In this document: in pieces, positions 7,718-16,460 of the stretch
Numbering within the stretch: the first letter of the stretch is position 1
Layout: each line of letters starts with the position of its first letter
Origin: Proteiniphilum sp.
Lineage (GTDB): Bacteria > Bacteroidota > Bacteroidia > Bacteroidales > Dysgonomonadaceae
DNA: 28,432 nucleotides
NCBI GenBank assembly: GCA_031255275.1
Contig: JAIRSV010000004.1
Location: 1-28,432, forward strand
Reading direction: 5' to 3'
Made by a program: the position numbers and the translations under genes
Notes under the pieces: generated by a model
What the model saw: only the letters and a program-made list of their open reading frames with translations
What the model was told of the DNA's origin: nothing
The model's database searches: none

Positions 7718-10483
7718 TCAGTGTGCCGCAAGCCAGTTCTCCCCCTCCCCCATGTCGGTTTTCAGCGGGACTGTCAGTTGACAGGCATTTTCCATCTCTT
7801 CCCTCACAATGGCCTTCACGCTTTCCAGTTCGTCGGGGTAGACATTGAAGTTCAATTCGTCGTGCACCTGAAGAATCATTTTAGACTGTAATTTCTCTTT
7901 CTGCAGCCTGCCGAATATGCGGATCATGGCCATTTTGATGATGTCCGCCGCACTTCCCTGGATGGGGGCGTTGATGGCATTTCGTTCCGCATAGCCGCGT
8001 ACGATGGCGTTTTGCGAATTGATGTCGGCAAGATAACGTTTACGTCCCAGAATCGTCTCCACGAAACCTTCCTCGCGCGCATGAGCGATGCTCTCATCCA
8101 TATACTGCTTCACTTGCGGAAAGGTGGCGAAATATCCGTCTATCAGTTCCTTCGCCTCGGTGCGGGAGATGGTGAGCCGTTCCGACAGGCCGAACGGCGT
8201 GATCCCGTAAATGATTCCGAAGTTGGCCGTCTTGGCCTTGCGCCGCATCTCTCGGGTGACCTCTTCGAGGGGAATCCTGTATATCCTGGCGGCGGTGGCG
8301 GCATGGATGTCAAGCCCCCTGTCGAACGCTTCCGTCATATTTCTGTCGCCGCTCAGGTGCGCCATGATGCGCAGTTCTATCTGAGAGTAGTCTGATGAGA
8401 CGAACAGGCAACCCTCTTCCGGGATGAATACCTTTCGCATCTCTTTTCCCCATTCGTCGCGGATTGGGATGTTTTGCAGATTGGGGTTCGTGCTGCTCAG
8501 GCGACCTGTGGCGGCCACCGCCTGGTTGAACGAGGTGTGTATCCTGCCGGTGCGGGGATTTATGAGGAGCGGAAATGCGTCGATATACGTACTGAGCAGT
8601 TTCTTCAGCCCCCGCTGTGCCAGAATCTTCCCGATGACGGGATGTTTTGACCGGAATTTTTCAAGCTCCTCTTCGCTGGTCTTATACTGTCCCGTTCGGG
8701 TCTTTTTCGGTTTCTCCACAATCTTCAGTCTGTCAAAGAGTACCTCCCCGATCTGTTTCGGAGAATTGACATTGAATTCAATGCCGGCCATATCCGTAAT
8801 CTCCTTCTCGATCCGCTGCAGTTCGGCGCTGTATTCCGTCGAAAGATCTTTCAGCGCTTTCAGATCGAGTCGAACTCCCGTCCATTCCATATCCGCCAGC
8901 ACGTAGACGAGCGGACACTCTATGTCGTGAAAAAGCTTTTCCAGGTTATTGTCACGAATCTCCCTTTCCAGTATGTTTTTCAGCTTGAGCGTAATGTCGG
9001 CGTCTTCCGCGGCATAGTCGGCAACAATTTCGGGATCCACGTCACACATGCTTTTCTGATTTTTGTTTCTCGGCCCGATCAGCTCCTCTATGTGGATCGT
9101 CCGGTATTTGAGGCAGGTTTCGGCCATGTAGTCCATTCCGTGGCGAATATCCGGATTCAGAAGGTAATGGGCGATCATGGTGTCAAAGAGTTTCCCCTTC
9201 ACCTGTATGCCGTAACTGCGCAGCATCAGGATGTCATATTTGATGTTCTGCCCGATTTTGCAGATGGTATCCTCTTCAAAAAAAGGTTTGAAGATTTCAA
9301 CCTGTCGACGGGCCTCTTCGCGTCCGGCGGCAACGGGTACGTACCACGCTTCGCCCTCCCTGAAGGCGAAGGAAATTCCAACCAGGTCGCTCAGCAGCGG
9401 ATCCATGCCGGAGGTTTCCGTGTCGAAGCAGACCTCTTTTTCCTGCAGCAGCTTTTCGCACAACTCAGCCATCTCCTTTTCCGACCGTATCATTGTGTAA
9501 TGGTGGGGCGTCGTGTGGATGTCGGTGAAACCGGCAGAGAGTTCGGGCGATGTCGCCTCTTCGTCGACCGTGGCAAACAGGTCGCCCTGCACAGGCTTTC
9601 CGGAGGAAGGAAACTTGAACATGCGGTGAAGAAATGTATTGAACTCCAGCGCTTCGAACAGCGATTTCATCGCATCCCGGTTCACCTCCTTTCTGGCGAG
9701 GTCGGCCTCCTCCACCTCAATGGGGACGTCGGTCTTGATGGTGGCAAGAAATTTGGAGAAAAGAATCTGTTCGCGGTTCTCCTCTATCTTCTTTTGCAGG
9801 GCCCCCTTCACCCGGCTGCTTTGCGCAAGCAGGTTTTCGATACTGCCGAACTCTTTCAGCAGTTTTGCAGCCGTCTTCTCCCCCACCCCGGGACAGCCGG
9901 GTATGTTGTCGGAGGCATCTCCCATGAGTCCCAGCAAATCCTTCATCTGGGCGGGAGCGGAGAGACCGTATTTCTCCATCACCCTCTTGTCGTCCAGGAT
10001 GTCGAAATCGCCGCCGCCACGACCGGGTTTGCAGATAAAGATATGAGGTTCGGCGAGCTGTCCGTAATCCTTGTCGGGCGTCATCATGTAAACGTCAAAA
10101 CGGTTTTTGTCCATCCGTTTGGCTATGGTGCCGATCACGTCGTCGGCTTCATAGCCGGGCGCCTCGAGTATGGAGATGTTGTAGGCGGCGATGATCTTCT
10201 TGATGACCGGTACCGACCACTTTATGTCTTCGGGAGTAGCGTTGCGCTGCGCCTTGTAAGCCTCGAATTCCAGGTGACGGAAGGTGGGTCCCTCGGGGTC
10301 GAAGGCGACGGCTATATGTGATGGATTTTCTTTGCGAAGTACCTCCTCCAGTGTATTAACAAATCCGAAAACAGCAGAAGTGTTCTCTCCTTTTGAATTA
10401 ATTCTCGGATTCTGAATGAAGGCATAATAGGAACGATAAATCAGGGCGTAAGCGTCCAGAAGAAAGAGTCTTTTTTTGTTCAT
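7718..10483 (-). CDS. polA: DNA polymerase I
   Basis: A 921-residue family A DNA polymerase for Okazaki-fragment processing and repair synthesis. The N-terminal 5'-3' exonuclease domain (about 1-290) opens with LFLLDAYALIYRSYYAF and contains YEADDVIGT and the helix-hairpin-helix region GDASDNIPGCPGVGEKTA. The 3'-5' proofreading domain is intact: FDTETSG near 353 (Asp and Glu), GQNIKYD and YAAEDAD supply the metal-binding residues, so proofreading should be active, unlike some bacterial Pol I enzymes. The polymerase domain has motif A DYSQIELRIMAHLSGD (Asp near 697), motif B RRKAKTANFGIIYG and motif C QVHDELNF (Asp near 872). Length is standard. It is divergent from the prenyl synthase gene and upstream of the radical SAM gene. 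Confidence 0.98.
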   Translation of the reverse strand: MNKKRLFLLDAYALIYRSYYAFIQNPRINSKGENTSAVFGFVNTLEEVLRKENPSHIAVAFDPEGPTFRHLEFEAYKAQRNATPEDIKWSVPVIKKIIAAYNISILEAPGYEADDVIGTIAKRMDKNRFDVYMMTPDKDYGQLAEPHIFICKPGRGGGDFDILDDKRVMEKYGLSAPAQMKDLLGLMGDASDNIPGCPGVGEKTAAKLLKEFGSIENLLAQSSRVKGALQKKIEENREQILFSKFLATIKTDVPIEVEEADLARKEVNRDAMKSLFEALEFNTFLHRMFKFPSSGKPVQGDLFATVDEEATSPELSAGFTDIHTTPHHYTMIRSEKEMAELCEKLLQEKEVCFDTETSGMDPLLSDLVGISFAFREGEAWYVPVAAGREEARRQVEIFKPFFEEDTICKIGQNIKYDILMLRSYGIQVKGKLFDTMIAHYLLNPDIRHGMDYMAETCLKYRTIHIEELIGPRNKNQKSMCDVDPEIVADYAAEDADITLKLKNILEREIRDNNLEKLFHDIECPLVYVLADMEWTGVRLDLKALKDLSTEYSAELQRIEKEITDMAGIEFNVNSPKQIGEVLFDRLKIVEKPKKTRTGQYKTSEEELEKFRSKHPVIGKILAQRGLKKLLSTYIDAFPLLINPRTGRIHTSFNQAVAATGRLSSTNPNLQNIPIRDEWGKEMRKVFIPEEGCLFVSSDYSQIELRIMAHLSGDRNMTEAFDRGLDIHAATAARIYRIPLEEVTREMRRKAKTANFGIIYGITPFGLSERLTISRTEAKELIDGYFATFPQVKQYMDESIAHAREEGFVETILGRKRYLADINSQNAIVRGYAERNAINAPIQGSAADIIKMAMIRIFGRLQKEKLQSKMILQVHDELNFNVYPDELESVKAIVREEMENACQLTVPLKTDMGEGENWLAAH

Positions 10484-10502
10484 AAAATCTGATTAAGAAG
10501 CG

Positions 10503-10510
10503 TAAAGTTA
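10503..10510 (-). promoter_or_regulatory. Possible -7 box for polA
   Basis: Reads TAACTTTA on the minus strand, one base off TAnnTTTG, 20 bases upstream of the polA ATG. No clear -33 box was seen. It lies beside the palindrome ACAAATATTTGT (10510-10521) in the divergent intergenic region. Confidence 0.3.
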
Positions 10511-10542
10511 CAAATATTTGTTGCTGAGAGAGGAATAATATC

Positions 10543-10550
10543 TAAATTTG
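10543..10550 (+). promoter_or_regulatory. -7 box for the prenyl synthase gene
   Basis: TAAATTTG is a full match to TAnnTTTG. A GTTG at 10520-10523 sits 19 bases upstream as a possible -33. Predicted transcription start is near 10558, giving a short leader before the ATG at 10572. Confidence 0.55.
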
Positions 10551-10571
10551 TGACGAAAAAATAAGGACGGA

Positions 10572-11546
10572 ATGGATCAAAATCAGGTCATAAGAAGCTT
10601 TCTGAGAGAGGAGTTAAACCTTTTCGACATTTATTTGCGGGAGTCAATCAAAAACAATAATCCCCGCATTTCGGAAATTGTCAATTATGTATTTAACGCC
10701 AGCGGCAAACAGCTGCGTCCTATCCTCGTATTCCTGGCGGCGAAGGCCTGCGGACGGATTCTGCCGGAGACCTATCACGGCGCAGTGACCGTCGAACTGC
10801 TGCACACCGCCACCCTTATGCACGATGACGTGATAGACGAGTCGGACATGCGCCGCGGCAAACGCTCGGTAAATGCCGTCTACGACAATACGAAGGCAGT
10901 GCTGGCAGGTGATTATCTTTTGTCGTCGTCTCTGGCCGAGAGTGTGAAGACGAATAACCTTGATGTCGTGCGAATCATATCGGAACTGGGAAAGAAGCTG
11001 GCGGAAGGCGAACTGATACAGTTCTCGCTTGCGCGGGAAGTCGTGATAGACGAATGTTCCTACTTTGAAGTGATCGAAAATAAAACCGCTTCTCTGCTGA
11101 GCGCCAGCACAGCCATCGGCGCCATTACGGGAGGCGCCTCCCCTGAGGTACTGTCCGGATTCGTCCGGCTGGGCAGGATTTTAGGGATATGCTTCCAGAT
11201 AAGAGACGATATATTTGATTACTACAAAGCCGATGTAGGCAAGCCCACGGGTAACGACATCCGGGAGGGGAAGATAACGCTCCCGCTGATACATGCCCTG
11301 CAGACGGCGCCCGAAGAAATTTCGGAGCGGATCCTGCGAATCATTCGGATGCGTGAATATTCGGAAAGGAATATCAGGTGCGTGTTCGACTTTGCCAAAG
11401 AGTATCACGGCGTGGAGTACGCCGGCAGTAAAATAAGAGAACTGCAGGGCGAGGCGGAAACGGTCATATCGGAACTTGCCATTGATGACCGGATCAAAAA
11501 CCTCCTGCGCCACCTTTCAGTCTACCTGAACGACCGCGACCGTTAA
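10572..11546 (+). CDS. Polyprenyl diphosphate synthase (trans, medium/long chain)
   Basis: A 324-residue all-alpha trans-isoprenyl diphosphate synthase. It adds isopentenyl diphosphate units to an allylic primer, most likely to supply the side chain of menaquinone. Visible motifs are GKQLRP (45-50), the first aspartate-rich motif DDVID (85-89) followed by the arginine pair in DMRRGKRS, and the second DDIFD (212-216) with VGKPTGNDIREGKITLP after it. The residue five positions before the first motif is Ala80, a small residue, which in this family goes with longer products. Exact chain length cannot be read from sequence. The gene is divergent from polA and ends 36 bases before the convergent HU-like gene. 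Confidence 0.92.
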   Translation: MDQNQVIRSFLREELNLFDIYLRESIKNNNPRISEIVNYVFNASGKQLRPILVFLAAKACGRILPETYHGAVTVELLHTATLMHDDVIDESDMRRGKRSVNAVYDNTKAVLAGDYLLSSSLAESVKTNNLDVVRIISELGKKLAEGELIQFSLAREVVIDECSYFEVIENKTASLLSASTAIGAITGGASPEVLSGFVRLGRILGICFQIRDDIFDYYKADVGKPTGNDIREGKITLPLIHALQTAPEEISERILRIIRMREYSERNIRCVFDFAKEYHGVEYAGSKIRELQGEAETVISELAIDDRIKNLLRHLSVYLNDRDR

Positions 11547-11582
11547 ATGCGGAAAGGCCGGGCGACATATCCGCCGCACGGC

Positions 11583-11981
11583 TCAAGCCTTCTCAAACGT
11601 AATATCTTCTATGGATCTGCGCAGCAAGGCAGAGGGAGTGAAAAGTACCCGTACGCCCGAAATCATGCCGACGTCAAACGCTTCCTCCGAAGGCGCGCCT
11701 TCGCTCGAAAACGTGATGCGCAGCGTACCCAGATTGCCGAGCGATACGCTTTTGCCCGTGACCAGGTATTTGGGTACAATCTCAGGCAAACGGTCGATTA
11801 CACTGTTCACATCCTCGCACGAAAGTGACGAAAGCGCTGCAATTTCCGTCGTGATTTCCTTTTGAGACACCCTTCCCTCCTTCACCGGAGAGGCATAAAG
11901 TTTGCCTGTTCCCTGCATTCGTTGCGGATTTTTCCGCTCTACCAGTCTGTACTTCATTTCGATAAGTTTTAATGTTGCCAA
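11583..11981 (-). CDS. HU-like DNA-binding protein (HU-HIG type)
   Basis: A 132-residue protein of the Bacteroidetes HU-HIG family (HU-like with a C-terminal Ig-like extension). The N-terminus KYRLVERKNPQ and the following YASPVKEGRVSQKEIT, SLSCEDVNSVIDRLPEIVPKYL and VSLGNLGTLRITF are the standard signatures. It probably binds DNA as a nucleoid or regulatory protein; no specific target is known. Two starts are possible. The ATG at 11981 gives 132 residues, while the ATG at 11957 gives MKYRLVERKNP, closer to family N-termini. It has a promoter box at 12050-12057, and the divergent flippase gene lies upstream. Confidence 0.85.
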   Translation of the reverse strand: MATLKLIEMKYRLVERKNPQRMQGTGKLYASPVKEGRVSQKEITTEIAALSSLSCEDVNSVIDRLPEIVPKYLVTGKSVSLGNLGTLRITFSSEGAPSEEAFDVGMISGVRVLFTPSALLRRSIEDITFEKA

Positions 11982-12049
11982 TAAATATGGTTTGTTACGA
12001 ATAAAAAACGGCGCTGTCCGGCGGAGACCGGCTCGCGGAAAGCGTCTTA

Positions 12050-12057
12050 CAAAGATA
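12050..12057 (-). promoter_or_regulatory. -7 box for the HU-like gene
   Basis: Reads TATCTTTG on the minus strand, a full TAnnTTTG match, about 70 bases upstream of the ATG at 11981. No good -33 box at 19-21 bases. Confidence 0.5.
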
Positions 12058-12211
12058 TACGGTTAGATTTTAATATTCGTTGTCAAAAAAATCCCTTTTT
12101 TTGTCGATATTTCCCGGGTTTATTTATTTGCCGCAGCGAATAAACCGGACGCAGCGAGTGAATAATACACAATTCACGGGAGTCACCCCAGTCCCGGTCA
12201 AAAAAGTTACG

Positions 12212-12219
12212 TACTTTTG
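12212..12219 (+). promoter_or_regulatory. -7 box for the flippase gene
   Basis: TACTTTTG is a full TAnnTTTG match, 24 bases before the ATG at 12244, predicting a very short leader. Just upstream lies an inverted repeat GTGAAT/ATTCAC (12158-12163 with 12172-12177), which could be a binding site. Confidence 0.5.
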
Positions 12220-12243
12220 CAGGACAATTGAACTGTTTCGCCA

Positions 12244-13692
12244 ATGGCCGATTCCGCACTGAAGAAAAAAACAACACATTCGCTTTTCTGGAGCTTCACA
12301 GATAAGTTCGGGCAGCAGATTCTCAACTTTGTGAGCATGTTGGCGCTGATGAACATCGTCGAGCCGGAGGCGTACGGATTGACGGGATCGCTGGCCGTAT
12401 TCACGGCTTTTTCGGCGATTCTTATCGACAGCGGTTTCGGCAGAGCGCTCCTCAACCGGAAAGATATATCGGATGTTGACTACTCCTCGGTTTTTTATTT
12501 CAATATGCTGCTGAGCGGGCTGCTTTACCTGATTCTTTTCCTTATTGCCCCCTTTCTGGGAAGGGTGTTCAATACGCCCGAAGTTGTACCGGTGGCAAGG
12601 GTGATGTTTCTTTCGCTCATTTTTAACGCTTTTGCGCTCGTCTTCCAGGTTATTATTGTGAAGAGGGGCGACTTCAAAGGGGTGACCAAGATAAATTTCC
12701 TGGCCATACTCATTGCCAACGGCGTGGCTATTGCGATGGCGCTGATCGGATACGGAGTATGGGCGCTGGTGGCGCAGTTGCTGCTGTTTGCCCTGCTGAG
12801 AAGCCTCTTCCTGTGGATGTATATCCGCTGGTCGCCGGTGGCAGCGTTCAGCGTCGGGAAACTGAAAACTTTTTTTGCTTTCAGCAGCCGGCTGCTCTGT
12901 TCGGCGATTATTTCGGCGATTACCGGTAATATTTACCCCAGCCTGATTGCAGCCTTTTATCCCATGCAGCAGGTAGCCTTTTTCAATCAGGCGAAAAAAT
13001 ACCAGGACATTCCGTTTCTCACGCTGTCGAATACGTTCCGTTCGGTAGCGATGCTTATCCTGTCAGAAATCAACGAAGACCGGGAACGGCTGGCAAGAGT
13101 GGTCGGAAAACTTGTCAAATCCATTGCATTTCTCTCTTTTCCGGTCGGCCTTTTAATGATAGTGACGGCCGAACCGCTGTTTTTCCTGTTTTTCAAAGAG
13201 AAATGGCTTGCGGCTGTGCCCTATTTCCGGACGCTTACCTTTGCCGGAATGTTGTCACCGTTCATCCTTATCTTTAATGAACTGTTTATTGCCAGGGAAC
13301 GGGCTGATTTTTTCCTGGGACTCGAGGTTGTGAAGGGCGGACTGCTGATTCTGCTGATTCTGCTGCTTTTTCCGAAGGGAATTATGGCTTTGGCGGTCAG
13401 CTGGATTGTGTATGTATTTATCACACTGTTGATCTCCGTGATTTTGTCGGGACGGCTTGTCGGCTACCGCCCGTCGCGTTTCCTGAAAGATACGCTGCCC
13501 TATCTGTGCGCATCTCTTGTTTCGGTGGGCGTTGCCTGCCTTGCCGGACTGCACGTCGACCGGCCGCTGCTCTGCATTGCGATAAATGTCCTTGTCGCGA
13601 CCGTCCTGTATCTCGCTATCTGCAAGGGGCTGAAGCTGGAAATGGTAAAAGAGATTGAACACTGGTTTGCCGTTTTCCGGCGAAAGAGGTGA
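12244..13692 (+). CDS. Polysaccharide/lipid-linked oligosaccharide flippase (Wzx-like, MOP superfamily)
   Basis: A 482-residue integral membrane protein with about 12-14 hydrophobic segments along its length. It starts with the cytoplasmic helix KKKTTHSLFWSFTDKFGQQI, typical of the WzxC/Polysacc_synt_3 group. LVAFxALL-like repeats are absent, but the pattern EAYGLTGSLAVFTAFSAIL, DSGFGRALLNRKDIS and QVAFFNQAKKYQDIP is characteristic of Bacteroidetes 'lipopolysaccharide biosynthesis' flippases. It probably moves lipid-linked glycan units across the inner membrane for O-antigen, capsule or exopolysaccharide. It converges, with a 13-base gap, on two glycosyltransferase genes, which supports a surface-glycan role. 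No polymerase (Wzy) or ligase gene is visible here. Confidence 0.88.
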   Translation: MADSALKKKTTHSLFWSFTDKFGQQILNFVSMLALMNIVEPEAYGLTGSLAVFTAFSAILIDSGFGRALLNRKDISDVDYSSVFYFNMLLSGLLYLILFLIAPFLGRVFNTPEVVPVARVMFLSLIFNAFALVFQVIIVKRGDFKGVTKINFLAILIANGVAIAMALIGYGVWALVAQLLLFALLRSLFLWMYIRWSPVAAFSVGKLKTFFAFSSRLLCSAIISAITGNIYPSLIAAFYPMQQVAFFNQAKKYQDIPFLTLSNTFRSVAMLILSEINEDRERLARVVGKLVKSIAFLSFPVGLLMIVTAEPLFFLFFKEKWLAAVPYFRTLTFAGMLSPFILIFNELFIARERADFFLGLEVVKGGLLILLILLLFPKGIMALAVSWIVYVFITLLISVILSGRLVGYRPSRFLKDTLPYLCASLVSVGVACLAGLHVDRPLLCIAINVLVATVLYLAICKGLKLEMVKEIEHWFAVFRRKR

Positions 13693-13705
13693 ACTGTGCC
13701 GGTTT

Positions 13706-14452
13706 TCACAGACGGTTAATATCGAATCTGCCCAGCGCCGCGAATACCGAGTTTGAGATTTTGTGCCGCAGTTTTGTGGCATAACTGTTGCCGGTAGAGG
13801 CCGAGAGACCCTGCAGGAGACGGTATACCCGGAATGACCCGACGGGATGGCGCTCCTTCAGGGCATAAAGCTTTTCGAAGAAGACACGCTCCAGATACAT
13901 CTTTTCTTTTTCGAATACCAGCGCGCCGGCATCCCCCAGGTTTTTCCGGAAGAAATGCTTGTCGACGCGATACAGGATCGTTTCCACGTAAGGGAACGTC
14001 GCCGCCGACAGGGCATAGAAGGAGTTCGTTCCGTACGCCGAATGTAACAGACAATCAAAATTCAGTACCCGTACCCGTCCCGTTAATTTAACAAATCGCG
14101 CCGAAGCCCTCAATAATTCGCTGTTATCGAGCGCATGGCCGATACACTCCATTTCGCCGAATCCTTTGCCGTGAAAAGCCGTTTTCACCCTGTTCCCTTC
14201 AAAGGGAAGCACCTCCAGCCTCTTTCCGTGGCGTGCGGCCAGCGAATATAATGCGGAATAGTCATACGGGAAATTCGTATTCTCGGCGAAGATTATCCCG
14301 TCGATGCTCCGGTACGTTCGGATGGCATATTCGAGGGAACCGATATACTGACCGAGACGCAGATGCGTATCGGTGATGCGCGTAAAGGGTACGCCGTGGC
14401 GCTCAATGTCGATGGCGCCCGTTATCAGCAGAACGGTCTCTTTTTTTCCCAT
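13706..14452 (-). CDS. Probable glycosyltransferase-like protein of surface polysaccharide synthesis
   Basis: A 248-residue soluble protein with an alternating beta/alpha N-terminus (ETVLLITGAID, IDGIIFAEN) and no signal peptide or membrane segment. The stretch FHGKGFGEMECIGHALDNSELL followed by FVKLTGRVRVLNFD resembles a family of poorly characterised bacterial sugar transferases, where a GKGxGE-type loop and a FxKxTGR strand are conserved. Position is the main support: it is downstream of a group 4 glycosyltransferase on the same strand (53-base gap) and faces a flippase gene. Sugar donor and acceptor are unknown. The C-terminal part (RHPVGSFRVYRLLQGLS) is basic and could dock on the membrane. 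The family name is an inference. Confidence 0.55.
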   Translation of the reverse strand: MGKKETVLLITGAIDIERHGVPFTRITDTHLRLGQYIGSLEYAIRTYRSIDGIIFAENTNFPYDYSALYSLAARHGKRLEVLPFEGNRVKTAFHGKGFGEMECIGHALDNSELLRASARFVKLTGRVRVLNFDCLLHSAYGTNSFYALSAATFPYVETILYRVDKHFFRKNLGDAGALVFEKEKMYLERVFFEKLYALKERHPVGSFRVYRLLQGLSASTGNSYATKLRHKISNSVFAALGRFDINRL

Positions 14453-14505
14453 AAAATCTGTAAAGGTTATTCAGTACCGGTCGCAGGATTTGCGGCGAAC
14501 CGGTG

Positions 14506-15657
14506 TCATGATTCAAAAAGAAGGGTTTTTTGTGCAAAGTCGCTTGCGGTATGCGTATTCACATAGCGCGTCCCGTCGACGGGGCGGAATGTGCGGGTAT
14601 TTTTTATGAAACCGGCAATGGTTTCCGCCGAATTGTCACGGAGGAGATAACCCAGCCGATACCTTTTCACCAGTTTGCCGATGAACTTTTCGCCCGGCAC
14701 GGCCACCGGTTTCCGAAAGCTTGCCGCATACCCTGCAACGCCGCTGCTGAAGGAGGTATTGCCGTAAGGCGCCAGGATCACCGAACAGGCCTCGCACAGC
14801 GAAGATAAAAAGGCGGTCGTGCAGAACGTATCGAAAACACGTATCTGTGCCCTCTCCTTCAACGCCCCGGTCAAGGCATGGAATGTCGCCTTTATATCAT
14901 CGTTCACTCTTCCCGCAAAGACGAAGCAACAGCCTTCCAAATCCTCTTCCGGCAGCAGGGCGATGGCCTGCAGAATATTCAGCGTACCTTTCCTGTAACT
15001 CATCGAACCGAAATGCAGAAAGATTTTTGTTTCGGCGCTTATGCCGAGAGACTCTTTTAAGTTTCCGCCGTTATTTTTAAGTTCCGCAAGCGGCAGACAG
15101 GGGTCAGGGAGACAGCGGAACTTCCGGGTCGCGAACCTTTTGTTCAGATAAATGGCCGCAACCGGGTCGTTGAGCATGAAAATGTGCCGGTATTTCCTGA
15201 AAGGTATGACGGACAGCAGCGTAAGTGCATCCCTCATGCGTGCGAAGAGCCCTTTCGACTTCCATTCGTACAGGTATATGTAGTAAATTATGCCCGAAAC
15301 GGCCGACCTTGCCCGGAAGAAAAGAGGCAGCCAGGGCATGTATTCCGCAATACAGATAAAAAAAGTTTCATTCACCCCATATTGCTTTGAGAGTCCGGAA
15401 GCCATGCCGGCCAAACCGGCTATTCTCCGCACTTTGGACTTGCGAAGCAGGCATTGCGTATGCCGGGAGTCCAGAAACAGGAAAAAGATATTGTCAGCCT
15501 TGCTCCAGAGATAATTCTCCTTAAGGTAGGGAAACTGATCGGATACTGCGAAGTAATACTGTGTACCGGGTGTTTTAGCGGCTTCTTCGTGCAAATGGTG
15601 AATATATTCCAGGCGATGTCCCGAGAGAAAGGGTTCGAAAATAAGAATTTTGTTCAT
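14506..15657 (-). CDS. Glycosyltransferase family 4 (group 1) protein
   Basis: A 383-residue GT-B fold glycosyltransferase. The N-terminus MNKILIFEPFLSGHRLEYI begins strand 1 with the usual acceptor-side GH loop. The C-terminal half has the donor-binding features: IFLHFGSMSYRKGT, CCFVFAGRV, and APYGNTSFSSGVAGYAASFRKPVAVP, a form of the loop that contacts the nucleotide-sugar in GT4 enzymes. It lacks membrane segments. An upstream in-frame ATG at 15672 would add MHDAF; 15657 is preferred because it begins the conserved strand. It heads a two-gene operon with the downstream transferase. Its mRNA probably starts near 16289, which puts the whole 21-bp tandem array in its leader. Sugar specificity is unknown. 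Confidence 0.85.
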   Translation of the reverse strand: MNKILIFEPFLSGHRLEYIHHLHEEAAKTPGTQYYFAVSDQFPYLKENYLWSKADNIFFLFLDSRHTQCLLRKSKVRRIAGLAGMASGLSKQYGVNETFFICIAEYMPWLPLFFRARSAVSGIIYYIYLYEWKSKGLFARMRDALTLLSVIPFRKYRHIFMLNDPVAAIYLNKRFATRKFRCLPDPCLPLAELKNNGGNLKESLGISAETKIFLHFGSMSYRKGTLNILQAIALLPEEDLEGCCFVFAGRVNDDIKATFHALTGALKERAQIRVFDTFCTTAFLSSLCEACSVILAPYGNTSFSSGVAGYAASFRKPVAVPGEKFIGKLVKRYRLGYLLRDNSAETIAGFIKNTRTFRPVDGTRYVNTHTASDFAQKTLLFES

Positions 15658-15748
15658 GAAAGCGTCATGCAATAATATATAATGTGTTCGCGGAATGATT
15701 CGCGCAGAATGTCCCGTTTCGGCGGAAAGTCCGTAATTCCGCGTTTTT

Positions 15749-16147
15749 GGGAGCCCCCGAAAAGTTTTTGGGAGTCCCCGAAAAGTTTTTGGGAACCCCC
15801 AAATGGCTCATGGGAACCCCCAAATGGCTTTTGGGAACCCCAAAATGGCTTTTGGGAACCCCCAAATGGCTCATGGGAACCCCCAAATGGCTCATGGGAA
15901 CCCCCAAATGGCTCATGGGAACCCCCGAATGGCTCATGGGAACCCCCGAATGGCTCATGGGAACCCCCGAATGGCTCATGGGAACCCCCAAATGGCTCAT
16001 GGGAACCCCCGAATGGCTCATGGGAACCCCCGAATGGCTCATGGGAACCCCCAAATGGCTCATGGGAACCCCCAAATGGCTCATGGGAACCCCCAAAAGA
16101 CTCATGGGAACCCCCAAAAGACTCATGGGAACCCCCAAACTGTCCGT
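15749..16147. repeat. 21-bp minisatellite, 19 tandem units
   Basis: Nineteen back-to-back 21-base units with no insertions fill exactly 399 bases. The commonest unit on the plus strand is GGGAACCCCCAAATGGCTCA plus T. Variants are ordered. Units 1-2 (15749-15790) end in GAAAAGTTTTT, units 4-5 end in TTTT, units 9-11 and 13-14 have CGAAT for CAAAT, units 17-18 carry AAAAGACTCAT, and unit 19 degenerates. Two diverged ends and a homogenised centre are typical of an array that grows and shrinks by slippage or recombination. As 21 is divisible by 3 and the unit lacks stops in five of six frames, long ORFs across it are not evidence of coding. The minus-strand reading would be a GGSHEPF heptapeptide repeat. 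Confidence 0.95.
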
Positions 16148-16295
16148 GGAAGCTTCCCGAAACAGGAGCGGTACAGTAACCGGCGCCGGCCAGGCAGGTT
16201 TCTGAGAAAGGGGGATTAAGCTGTTTCCGTACTGTCATTCTGTAAAGGATTGTGCGTATGAGAATGAGCGCTTCGGAATAATTGTGAAGCGTTTG

Positions 16296-16303
16296 CAAAT
16301 GTA
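16296..16303 (-). promoter_or_regulatory. -7 box of the glycosyltransferase operon
   Basis: Reads TACATTTG on the minus strand, a full TAnnTTTG match; no good -33 box. It is the only such box seen between the susD terminator and the glycosyltransferase start. Transcription from it would begin near 16289 and run about 630 nt, through the tandem array, before reaching the ATG at 15657. Confidence 0.45.
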
Positions 16304-16376
16304 AGGAAGTTTTTCGTGATAAGGCGTTTTTTTTGGCGCTATTTTTTCACTTCGCGGCGTGACAGCCGGGCGCAAT

Positions 16377-16410
16377 AAAAAAGCGGATCGCCCGTTTCGG
16401 AGCGACCCGC
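16377..16410 (-). terminator. Intrinsic terminator of the susC-susD operon
   Basis: On the minus strand an 8-9-bp GC-rich stem (16402-16410 with 16383-16391, one wobble) carries an inner CCG-AAA-CGG hairpin and is followed by six T (16382-16377). It lies 50 bases after the susD stop. Confidence 0.85.
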
Positions 16411-16460
16411 CTGATTTGATTCCGGTTTTGAACGCTGCTGTTCATGCCGGTGAATGACGG

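Noticed and set aside
8927..10321. 464-codon plus-strand ORF opposite polA (also 1549-2499 opposite the helicase and 20713-21660 opposite susC)
   Set aside because: These are shadows of strongly conserved genes on the other strand; the translations show no recognisable domain and arise from GC-rich codon use.
15749..16147. CRISPR array
   Set aside because: The units are directly adjacent with no unique spacers, and no cas gene is present.
15654..16298. Long ORFs in five frames across the tandem array, including a 214-codon minus-strand frame with GGSHEPF repeats
   Set aside because: The 21-bp unit has no stop in five frames, so openness is automatic. The minus-strand frame begins with TTG inside the promoter box and has no ribosome-binding site.
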